64,000 nt of DNA from Cellulosimicrobium protaetiae. Its GTDB lineage: Bacteria > Actinomycetota > Actinomycetes > Actinomycetales > Cellulomonadaceae. The stretch is taken from assembly GCF_009708005.2 (NCBI RefSeq), contig NZ_CP052757.1, positions 248,001-312,000 of the forward strand. The letters run 5' to 3'. Position 1 is the stretch's first letter. Every line of letters begins with the position of its first letter. Of this stretch, positions 43,635 to 50,798 are shown piece after piece. Made by a program: the position numbers and the translations under genes. The notes beneath the pieces are model-generated. The model was not told the DNA's origin. It saw only the letters and a program-made list of their open reading frames with translations, and ran no database searches.

Positions 43635-44228
43635 GTGACCGAGACGACCACCGCTACGGCCGCACGGAGCGACGAGCTCGCCCTCGCGGCGTTCCGCCTG
43701 TTCTCGACGCGCGGGATCGTCGGCGTGAACATGGATGCGATCGCCGCGGAGGCGGGTGTCACCAAGGGCAGCCTCTACTGGCACTACTCCTCCAAGAAGG
43801 AGGTCGTCCTGGCTGCGTGCGCCGTGTACTACCGACGGTGGCGCGACAACATGGCGAGTGCCACGGAGGGTGCGTCGAGCAGGCTCGCTGCCGTGGAGGC
43901 CGCCGTCGCCTACTCGGTCCGGGACTGCCTCCTGGACGACGAGAACCGGGTGTTCACCACGGAGATCGTCGCGCAGGCGCTCTACGACACGGACGTCCGC
44001 GCGAGCTGGGCGGGGTTCCTCGACGAGGCCGAGCGGTACTTCCTCGGGTTGGTCCACCGCGCCGTCGGCGCCGGTGAGATCGAGCTGGACGACGTCGACG
44101 GGGCCGTCGAGCTGATGTTCTCCGCCATGGAGGGCATCAAGCAGACCGCGCTGTTCCGCCCGCTGTCCGGCACGAGCGAGAGCGAGACGCGCATCCGTCG
44201 GCAGCTCATGTCGCTCCTCGGCCGCTGA
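43635..44228 (+). CDS. TetR-family regulator
   Basis: 197 residues. N-terminal helix-turn-helix LALAAFRLFSTRGIVGVNMDAIAAEAGVTKGSLYWHYSSKKE, then a helical ligand-binding domain (about 60-190) with aromatic pocket-like residues (YYRRWRDNMAS, RYFLGLVHRAV). The GTG start has no ribosome site and follows a -10 box by 6 nt. It lies between the isomerase and a sugar-binding protein gene on the same strand and probably represses itself through the 34-bp palindrome; whether it also controls the neighbours is open, since I find no second copy of that palindrome in the window. Confidence 0.87.
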   Translation: MTETTTATAARSDELALAAFRLFSTRGIVGVNMDAIAAEAGVTKGSLYWHYSSKKEVVLAACAVYYRRWRDNMASATEGASSRLAAVEAAVAYSVRDCLLDDENRVFTTEIVAQALYDTDVRASWAGFLDEAERYFLGLVHRAVGAGEIELDDVDGAVELMFSAMEGIKQTALFRPLSGTSESETRIRRQLMSLLGR

Positions 44229-44418
44229 GCCGCGCCCGGTAGCACCTCCTCGCGCCCCTACCCGCGTCGCACACGCACACCCATCGGCTCCGCTCCCGCG
44301 GACGCCCCACCGACCCCGTCCGGACCGACCAGGCCGCGGGTCTCCCCGTCGCGCGGTCTTCGGCCGCGCCTACCCGCCTCCGGCGGGACGACGACGTCTC
44401 ACCTAGGAGAACCACCTC

Positions 44419-45636
44419 ATGAAGAACCCCCGAGTCCTCACCACCGGAGCGGCGCTCGGCGCGCTCCTCCTCCTCGCCGCATGCACCACGGACTCCCCGA
44501 CCGCCGGCTCCGAGACCGCCCCGGCGCCGTCGGAGAGCACGGACGCCGGTGGCGCCGGCTCCGAGTGGTTCGTCCAGGCGGACTACGACCGTCAGCTCGC
44601 CCAGCGCGAGATCGTGCCCGAGGGCCCGGCCGACCAGCCGTGGCTGCAGGCCATCGAGCCGGAGTACGTGGACACGGCTGAGTTCGCGAGCGCGGAGGGC
44701 GGCAACACGCTGTGCTTCTCGAACGCCTCGGTGTCCAACCCGTGGCGCGTGACCGGCTGGATCACGATGCAGCAGCAGGTCGACGTACTGAAGTCCGAGG
44801 GCGTGATCGGCGAGTTCCGTGTCTCGGACGCGGCGGACGACGACAACAAGCAGATCTCCGACATCCAGGCGTTCGTCAACGCCGGCGACTGCGACGCGAT
44901 CATCATCTCGCCGTCCACGACGGCGACCCTGACGCCGGCGGTCGAGGCCGCGTGCGAGTCGGGCAAGCCCGTCATCGTGTTCGACCGCGGCGTGAACACC
45001 GACTGCATGGTCACGTTCATCCACCCGATCGGCGGCTACGCCTACGGCGCGGCGGGCGCGGACTTCCTCGTCGAGAACCTCGAGCCCGGGTCCACCGTCC
45101 TCGGTCTCCGCGTGGCACCGGGCGTCGACGTGCTGGAGAACCGCTGGGCCGCGGCCGACAAGATCTTCTCGGAGTCCGAGCTCGAGGTCGTGGGCGCGGA
45201 GTTCACCGGTGGTGACGGCGCGAAGATCAAGGACATCGTCACGCAGTACCTCCAGCGCGGCGACGTGGACGGCATCTGGATGGACGCGGGCGACGGGGCC
45301 GTCGCGGCGGTCGAGGCGTTCGAGGACGCCGGCAAGCCCTACCCGGTGATGGTCGGAGAGGACGAGATGTCCTTCCTGCGCACCTGGAAGGAGTCCGACC
45401 TCACGGCGGTGGCCCCGGTGTACTCGAACTTCCAGTGGCGCACCCCGATCCTCGCGGCGCAGATGATCTGGGCCGGCGAGCAGGTGCCGTCGGAGTGGGT
45501 CCTGCCGCAGTCGCCGATCGAGGCCGAGGAGCTGGACGCGTACCTCGAGGCGAACAAGGACATGCCGTCCCTGCACTACGCGAAGTTCGGCGGCGAGGAC
45601 CTGCCCGGGTTCCCCGAGGCCTGGACCGACCGCTGA
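44419..45636 (+). CDS. Sugar ABC transporter substrate-binding lipoprotein without partner genes
   Basis: 405 residues. Lipobox LLLLAAC (Cys ~24), a Thr/Ser-rich linker, then a Peripla_BP_4 (ribose/xylose-type) fold: ALCFSNASVSNPWRVTGWITMQQQVDVLKSEG-like first strand and helix, AFVNAGDCDAIIISPSTTATLTPAVEAA, GKPVIVFDRGVNTDCMVTFI and IWMDAGDGAVAAVEAFEDAG. It should capture a sugar at the membrane. Normally an RbsA-like ATPase and RbsC-like permease follow; here a terminator and unrelated CPBP genes do. AGGAGA precedes the ATG at 44419. It may borrow a permease encoded elsewhere or serve as a sensor. Confidence 0.85.
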   Translation: MKNPRVLTTGAALGALLLLAACTTDSPTAGSETAPAPSESTDAGGAGSEWFVQADYDRQLAQREIVPEGPADQPWLQAIEPEYVDTAEFASAEGGNTLCFSNASVSNPWRVTGWITMQQQVDVLKSEGVIGEFRVSDAADDDNKQISDIQAFVNAGDCDAIIISPSTTATLTPAVEAACESGKPVIVFDRGVNTDCMVTFIHPIGGYAYGAAGADFLVENLEPGSTVLGLRVAPGVDVLENRWAAADKIFSESELEVVGAEFTGGDGAKIKDIVTQYLQRGDVDGIWMDAGDGAVAAVEAFEDAGKPYPVMVGEDEMSFLRTWKESDLTAVAPVYSNFQWRTPILAAQMIWAGEQVPSEWVLPQSPIEAEELDAYLEANKDMPSLHYAKFGGEDLPGFPEAWTDR

Positions 45637-45664
45637 CCGACCGCTGACCGACCGCTGACCGACC
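45624..45664. repeat. 11-bp tandem repeat across a stop codon
   Basis: Three full copies of GACCGACCGCT (45624, 45635, 45646) and a partial fourth. The first two copies encode the last residues (Thr-Asp-Arg) and stop of the binding protein. The unit is not a multiple of three, but the stop lies at the first junction, so slippage further 3' is silent. Confidence 0.8.
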
Positions 45665-45677
45665 CGCACCCGCAGCG

Positions 45678-45712
45678 CGGCGCCGAGCCTGACGAGCACA
45701 GGCTCGGCGCCG
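45678..45712 (+). terminator. Strong stem-loop after the binding-protein gene
   Basis: Perfect 14-bp stem (45678-45691 with 45699-45712, arm CGGCGCCGAGCCTG) and 7-nt loop, 42 bp after the stop. It ends the transcript before the CPBP genes. Confidence 0.75.
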
Positions 45713-45842
45713 TCATGCGGAGTCGGACCGGTGAGCACCACAGCCATCGGCCGGGCACGAGCCGCGACCGCGCGCGGCGGTCACGGAATCCTGGGACGCT
45801 GTGCTGGCTCTGGAAGGACGTCTACCGCGTGAAGGAGTCGAG

Positions 45843-46622
45843 ATGATGCGTGTGCGGCCTCGGGCGTGGGTCGGTGTGGCCGTGTGGGTCGTCTACGGCC
45901 TGGTGGTGGTCGTGCTGCAGAAGTCCAGCGGCATCCCCTACACCGACTTTGGCGACTCCCCGTCGAACCTGTGGCGCGGTGCGGTCCTGTCCCTGGTCGT
46001 CGGCGCAGTCGTCCTGGTCGCCGTCACGACATGGCTCGGCTGGTGGCGTCCCGCCCTGCGCGAGCGTCGCACCACGAGAGCGCGGTGGACGATCATCGCG
46101 CCGGCGCTGCTGGTCGTCGCCGTGGTCGGCAACCTCGTGAGCACGACGTGGTCAGCAGTGAGCCTGGAGTTCGTCCTGGCCGCCCTGGCACTGGGTGTCT
46201 TCGTCGGGTTCACCGAGGAGCTGACCACACGCGGCGTGCTGCTCGTGGGCCTGCGCGGAAGCGTCGCGGAGATCGGGGTCGCCCTGATCTCGAGCCTGTG
46301 CTTCGGCCTCATGCACGGGATCAACATCTTCCTCGGCCAGTCGGTGGCCGCCACCCTGCCGCAGATCGGCCAGGCGTTCCTGCACGGACTGACGTTCTAC
46401 ATCCTGCGCCGGGTGACCGGGTCCTTGATCGCCGCGATGGCCCTGCACGGCGCGTGGGACTTCTCCGTCTTCAGCCTCGAGCAGGCCGGCGGATCGAACC
46501 CGTTGGCGATCCTGGCGATCGTCTCCGGCGTCCTTGCGCTCGTCTTCTTCTGGTTCGCCGCCCGGGACGCCCAAGAAGCCGTCGAGGGCCGCGAACCCGA
46601 CCCCGCCGCCGCGACCGCCTGA
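45843..46622 (+). CDS. CPBP-family intramembrane metalloprotease-like protein
   Basis: 259 residues, about seven or eight membrane segments. Signature motifs EELTTRGVLLVGLRG, CFGLMHGINIFLG and MALHGAWDFSVF supply the conserved Glu pair, Arg and His residues. The start is the ATG at 45843, six bases after GAAGGAG; a longer version lacks a ribosome site. It forms a likely operon with the next CPBP gene 9 bp downstream, which it resembles, so the pair arose by duplication. Client or role unknown. Confidence 0.85.
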   Translation: MMRVRPRAWVGVAVWVVYGLVVVVLQKSSGIPYTDFGDSPSNLWRGAVLSLVVGAVVLVAVTTWLGWWRPALRERRTTRARWTIIAPALLVVAVVGNLVSTTWSAVSLEFVLAALALGVFVGFTEELTTRGVLLVGLRGSVAEIGVALISSLCFGLMHGINIFLGQSVAATLPQIGQAFLHGLTFYILRRVTGSLIAAMALHGAWDFSVFSLEQAGGSNPLAILAIVSGVLALVFFWFAARDAQEAVEGREPDPAAATA

Positions 46623-46631
46623 GCGGCGAGC

Positions 46632-47441
46632 ATGGACAGGAACGGGCCGGACTCGACCGGCACCAATCTCGCAGAGACCGCCGTGCCCTTCCGGGTCCGC
46701 CCGACGGTGTGGGTAGGTCTGGCCGTGGTCGCGGCCTACGCGGTCCTCATCACGATCGACGACCTCCTTCCCGGAGGGAGCGACGGGGACATCGCGGACC
46801 CCACGCTCTCCTTCCTGCGCACCCACGTCCTGCCCCTGACGATCATCGCCGTCCTGCTGGTGGCGTTCGTGCGCCGGGCAGGCTGGTGGACTCCGGTCTG
46901 GCACGACCCGCCCGACCGCCGCGCGCCGCGGTGGTGGTGGGTGTTCCCCGGCGTCTACCTGGTGGTGATCGCCGGGAACCTGAGCCAGGTCGACTGGGGC
47001 CAGGCGACCGGCTACCTGCTCGTCGTGGCGGCCGGCACCCTCCTCGTCGGGTTCACCGAGGAGCTCGCTCTGCGCGGGATCCTGCTCACCGGTGCTCGCG
47101 GCTCGTGGCCAGAGCTGCCCGCGTTCTTCCTGACGTGCTTCGTGTTCGGGGCGCTGCACTCCCTGAACCTCGTGCACGGCGCCCCGTTGGTGCCGACCCT
47201 GATCCAGGTCGGGGTGACGTCGTTCCTCGGGGCCGTCTACTACGCGGCCCGCCGCACGGGGGGCTTGTGGCTCGCCGTCGTGCTGCACTTCCTGGCCGAC
47301 TTCGCCCTCTACGCCGCCGGCTACTCCGACTCGAGCAACGGCAACCCGCCCGCCTGGGGAGCGCTGTCGCTGACGCTGCTCGCCGTGCTGAGCATCCCGC
47401 TCATCGTCTCGATCGCCCGCGGCACGCGACGACCAGCCTGA
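46632..47441 (+). CDS. Second tandem CPBP-family protein
   Basis: 269 residues, about eight membrane segments. Motifs EELALRGILLTGARG, CFVFGALHSLNLVHGA and VVLHFLADFALY match the CPBP signature; the last His is followed by Phe rather than the more usual Gly/Ala. The overall plan (shared FRVRPTVWVGLAVV opening and YTDFG/IADPTLS loop) parallels the preceding gene. It starts 9 bp after that stop with only a weak ribosome site, which favours translational coupling. It is convergent with phnM. Confidence 0.83.
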   Translation: MDRNGPDSTGTNLAETAVPFRVRPTVWVGLAVVAAYAVLITIDDLLPGGSDGDIADPTLSFLRTHVLPLTIIAVLLVAFVRRAGWWTPVWHDPPDRRAPRWWWVFPGVYLVVIAGNLSQVDWGQATGYLLVVAAGTLLVGFTEELALRGILLTGARGSWPELPAFFLTCFVFGALHSLNLVHGAPLVPTLIQVGVTSFLGAVYYAARRTGGLWLAVVLHFLADFALYAAGYSDSSNGNPPAWGALSLTLLAVLSIPLIVSIARGTRRPA

Positions 47442-47541
47442 CCGCCGACCAGAAGAGTCCTCGGGGCCCGCAGTCCTGCGAGCTCCACGCGCGAGCCTTT
47501 CAGTACGTCCAGCGCAGCGCCTTCGTGGCCAGGCCGCGCCA

Positions 47542-48801
47542 CTAGCCGACGGTGCGGGCGCGCAGCGTCGCCGCGACCGACGACCAGCCGCCGCGCGACC
47601 GCACCAGAACGAGGTCGGCGACCGCGCCGGGGACGAGCGCACCGCGGTCGGAGAGACCCGCCGCCCGCGCGGGGCCGGAGGTGACGAGCGCGACCGCCGC
47701 CGGGAGCGAGGCCAGGCCCTCGCGCACGAGCACGTCGACGGCGGCGAGCATCGCCGACGGCACGTAGTCGGACGCGAGCGCGTCGACCAGGCCGAGGGCG
47801 ACGAGCTCGCGCGCGGAGACGTTGGCCGCGTGCGACCCGCCGCGCACCGCGTTCGGGGCACCTGCGACCACCACGAGACCGGCGGCCCGCGCCGCGCGCG
47901 CCGCCTCGACCGTCGTGGGGAACTCTGCGACCGCACCGCCCCGCGCGACGAGGGCCTCGACGTCCGCCGCGGTCTCCGGGTCGTGCCCGGCGAGCCGCAC
48001 CCGTCCGGCCCGGGCGAGGCCGCCGAGCCAGTCCAGCGAGGCCGCCGCGACGTCCGCACGGGCCTCCCGGTCCGCGCGCCACCGGGCCACGTGGTCGCGC
48101 GCGGCGTCCGCGGACATGCCGGCGCGCTCGACGAGCCACCGCTCCATCGTCGCCGGCCGTGCGTACTGCCCGATGCCCGGGGTGTGGTCCTCGTGCGAGA
48201 CCAGCGGCACCCCGTCCGCCGCGGTGAGCTCCGGCTCGGACGCCGCCTCGTCGAGGACGGCGCGCAGCTCGGCCACCGCGGCGGGGCACCGCACGTCAAG
48301 GCGGTGCAGCGCGCGGGCGCCGTCGGCACGGGCCGCGTCGTCCGCGAGCGCCGCGAGCACCTCGCGCGGCTCGGGCTCGCCCGCCGGCAGCCCGACGGGC
48401 GTCCGCTCCCCGTAGGCGACGCCGTGGAAGGCGGTGAGGACGCCCCCGGCGGCGAGCCGCGCGGTCGCGGTGCGCACCGCGAGCGGGACGGGCAGCCGCG
48501 CGCCGGGGCGGGGGCGCACCTCGTGGCCGAGGACGTCGGTGTGCACGTCGACGAGGCCGGGCAGGAGCAGGGCGCCGCCGCCGTGGAGGTCGGGGCGGGA
48601 GCCGCGCGGCGCGGGCCCGACCTCGACGACGCGGCCCGCGCGCACGACGACGCGCGCGTCGTCGACGACGGCGTCGGGTAGCACGGCGGTCACGCCGCCC
48701 AGCACGTAGTCGGCCGGAGCACGGGTGAGGTCACGGGCCCCGTGCCCGGCCGCCGGTGCGGGCCGTCCCGCGGCGCCGGGCTCGGCGGTGGTCACAGACA
48801 T
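47542..48801 (-). CDS. phnM: PhnM-like amidohydrolase (ribose 1-methylphosphonate 5-triphosphate diphosphatase family)
   Basis: 419 residues. Motifs follow E. coli PhnM closely: LLLPGLVDVHTDVLGHEVRPRPG, SHEDHTPGIGQYA, LAGHDPETAADVE, GAVAEFPTTVEAARAA, GAPNAVRGGSHAANVSA and LASDYVPSAMLAAVD, which hold the binuclear metal ligands. In the C-P lyase pathway PhnM removes pyrophosphate from the ribose triphosphonate intermediate. No phnG-phnL genes are in the window. The ATG at 48801 lies six bases after CAACAT, so probably leaderless, with the -35 covered by the 48831-48854 inverted repeat. It diverges from the phosphonate transporter operon. Confidence 0.88.
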   Translation of the reverse strand: MSVTTAEPGAAGRPAPAAGHGARDLTRAPADYVLGGVTAVLPDAVVDDARVVVRAGRVVEVGPAPRGSRPDLHGGGALLLPGLVDVHTDVLGHEVRPRPGARLPVPLAVRTATARLAAGGVLTAFHGVAYGERTPVGLPAGEPEPREVLAALADDAARADGARALHRLDVRCPAAVAELRAVLDEAASEPELTAADGVPLVSHEDHTPGIGQYARPATMERWLVERAGMSADAARDHVARWRADREARADVAAASLDWLGGLARAGRVRLAGHDPETAADVEALVARGGAVAEFPTTVEAARAARAAGLVVVAGAPNAVRGGSHAANVSARELVALGLVDALASDYVPSAMLAAVDVLVREGLASLPAAVALVTSGPARAAGLSDRGALVPGAVADLVLVRSRGGWSSVAATLRARTVG

Positions 48802-48807
48802 GGACGC

Positions 48808-48862
48808 ATGTTGTCCGGACGACCTGGCGAGACGGTGAACGACAGTTCACCGTCGGTTCACC
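48808..48862. promoter_or_regulatory. Candidate PhnF/GntR operator between phnM and phnD
   Basis: Perfect 10-bp inverted repeat GACGGTGAAC-gaca-GTTCACCGTC (48831-48854), plus a further GTTCACC at 48856-48862, one helical turn from the previous half-site. The phnM -10 (CAACAT on the minus strand, 48808-48813) lies 17 bp from the repeat's edge, so a bound regulator covers its -35. A GGTGAAC half-site also precedes the GntR gene at 54209-54215. Confidence 0.65.
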
Positions 48863-48951
48863 CGCGCAGGGCCGTCGGTTCGTCCGCACCTTCCAGACTC
48901 CAGTCGGCGCCGGCCCCGGTGCCGCCTCGGACGTCACCCCCCGGAGTCGAC

Positions 48952-49932
48952 ATGAAGACCACCACCTCCCCCTTCGTCGCCGTGGCCCTCGCGGGCGTCG
49001 CGGCGCTCGCCCTGTCCGCGTGCGGGGGGTCGAGCGAGGCCGCCGACGCGTCCGCGACCGGCACGACCGAGAGCGGCTTCCCGGAGGTCCTGCGCCTCGG
49101 CGCCATCCCGGCGGAGAACTCGACCGACCTCGCCGCCGGGTACGAGCCGATCATCGCGATGCTCGAGGCCGAGACCGGGTCGGAGGTCGAGGTGAGCCAG
49201 GCGTCCGACTACGCGGGCGTCATCGAGGGCCTCATCGCCGACAAGGTCGACATCGCGTTCCTCGGCTCGTTCGCGTACGTCATCGCGACGCACAACGACG
49301 CGGCGATCACGCCGCTCGGCGCGGTGATCGAGGAGAAGGGCGCCGAGCCCGGCTACTACTCGCTCGGCATCACGCAGGGCGACAACGCCGAGATCGACGG
49401 GCTCGAGGACTTCGCGGGCCGCAGCGTGTGCTTCGTCGACCCGGGCTCCACGTCGGGGTTCCTCTACCCCAGCTCGGGCCTCATCGACGCGGGCGTCATC
49501 ACGTCGGGCACCGAGAAGGACCTCGCCGCGGGCGTGCAGCCCGTGTTCGCGGGCGGGCACGACGCGTCGGCGCTCGCCGTCGCGGCCGGCGACTGCGAGG
49601 CCGGTTTCGCGATGCAGTCGATGGTCGAGGACACGCTGCCCGCGGCGGGCGACCTCGCCGAGGGTGATCTCAAGGAGGTCTGGAAGTCGCCGAAGATCTC
49701 GGGCTCGCTGTTCGTCGGCAACGACGCGCTCGGCGAGGAGAACATCGCCACGCTCACGTCGCTCATCACGGAGAAGGCCAACTCGGAGTACCTGCTCTCG
49801 CAGGGGTTCTGCGACGGCGAGTGCCTGCTGACGGACGAGGACGCGTGGGGCTTCGCGCCCGCGCAGGACTCCGACTACGACGGCACGCGCGAGGTCTGCA
49901 CGCTCACGAAGTCGGACAAGTGCCAGGGCTGA
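48952..49932 (+). CDS. phnD: Phosphonate ABC transporter, substrate-binding lipoprotein
   Basis: 326 residues. Signal peptide with lipobox LALSAC, then the PhnD fold: LRLGAIPAENSTDLAAGYEPIIAMLEAETG, IEGLIADKVDIAFLGSFAYV, GRSVCFVDPGSTSGFLYPSS and GGHDASALAVAAGDCEAGF, whose Ser/Thr cluster binds the phosphonate group. It delivers phosphonates to PhnC/PhnE. The ATG follows GGAG by 6 nt. It opens a tightly packed operon (phnC starts 2 bp after its stop). Confidence 0.9.
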   Translation: MKTTTSPFVAVALAGVAALALSACGGSSEAADASATGTTESGFPEVLRLGAIPAENSTDLAAGYEPIIAMLEAETGSEVEVSQASDYAGVIEGLIADKVDIAFLGSFAYVIATHNDAAITPLGAVIEEKGAEPGYYSLGITQGDNAEIDGLEDFAGRSVCFVDPGSTSGFLYPSSGLIDAGVITSGTEKDLAAGVQPVFAGGHDASALAVAAGDCEAGFAMQSMVEDTLPAAGDLAEGDLKEVWKSPKISGSLFVGNDALGEENIATLTSLITEKANSEYLLSQGFCDGECLLTDEDAWGFAPAQDSDYDGTREVCTLTKSDKCQG

Positions 49933-49934
49933 CC

Positions 49935-50798
49935 GTGCCCGCCGCGCCGGTGGCGACGGAGCCGCTCGTCCGGGTGCGTGGTCTGGTCAAGGAGTTCGAC
50001 GGGACCACGGCCCTGGCGGGCGTCGACCTCGACGTCGCGCGCGGCGAGCTGCTCGTCCTGCTGGGCCTGTCGGGCTCCGGCAAGTCGACGCTCCTGCGCT
50101 GCCTCAACGGGCTCCAGCGCCCGACCGCGGGCGAGGTGACAGTCGCGGGGACGCGCGTGGACCGCGCGTCGTCGCGCGAGCTGCGCCGGCTGCGCACCGA
50201 GGTGGGCTTCGTGTTCCAGCAGTTCAACCTCGTCGCCCGCCTCACGTGCCTGGAGAACGTCCTCGTCGGCGGGCTCGGGCGCGTGCGCGGCCCGCGGTAC
50301 GGGATCTCGACGTACTCGCGCCGCATGCGCGCCGAGGCGCTCGCCCACATCGAGCGCGTCGGCCTCGCGGACCAGGCGTACCAGCGCGCGGACACGCTCT
50401 CGGGCGGGCAGCAGCAGCGGGTCGCGATCGCGCGCACGCTGATGCAGCGGCCCCAGCTCGTGCTCGCGGACGAGCCGGTCGCGTCCCTCGACCCGGAGAA
50501 CGCGGGCGCGGTCATGGACCTGTTCGTGCGCGTGTGCGCCGAGGAAGGGCTGACCGTGGTGTGCACGCTGCACCAGGTCGACCTCGCGCTCGGCTGGGCG
50601 GACCGCCTCGTGGGGCTGCGGCACGGGGAGAAGGTCCTCGACCGTCCCGCCGCAGGCCTCACGCGGGACGAGGCGCTGGCCATCTACCGGCGCGTCGAGC
50701 CGGGCACCGGCGCGAGCGAGGTCGTGGCCGGGTCGGGCGCGGCCGCCGACCTCGCCGGCGACACCGCGCGGCGCTCCCGCGCGCGGGTACCGGCGTGA
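49935..50798 (+). CDS. phnC: Phosphonate ABC transporter, ATP-binding protein
   Basis: 287 residues. Walker A GLSGSGKSTLLRC, Q-loop VFQQFNLV, signature LSGGQQQRVAIAR, Walker B LVLADEPVASLD and the H-loop His in CTLHQVDLA are all intact. The segment GGLGRVRGPRYGISTYSRR before the signature is typical of PhnC. The GTG at 49935 lies 2 bp after the phnD stop and its own stop overlaps phnE by 4 nt, so translation is coupled. Confidence 0.92.
   Translation: MPAAPVATEPLVRVRGLVKEFDGTTALAGVDLDVARGELLVLLGLSGSGKSTLLRCLNGLQRPTAGEVTVAGTRVDRASSRELRRLRTEVGFVFQQFNLVARLTCLENVLVGGLGRVRGPRYGISTYSRRMRAEALAHIERVGLADQAYQRADTLSGGQQQRVAIARTLMQRPQLVLADEPVASLDPENAGAVMDLFVRVCAEEGLTVVCTLHQVDLALGWADRLVGLRHGEKVLDRPAAGLTRDEALAIYRRVEPGTGASEVVAGSGAAADLAGDTARRSRARVPA

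Noticed and set aside
45843-47441. Bacteriocin/immunity system around the CPBP pair
   Set aside because: No precursor peptide, modification enzyme or exporter gene is visible nearby.
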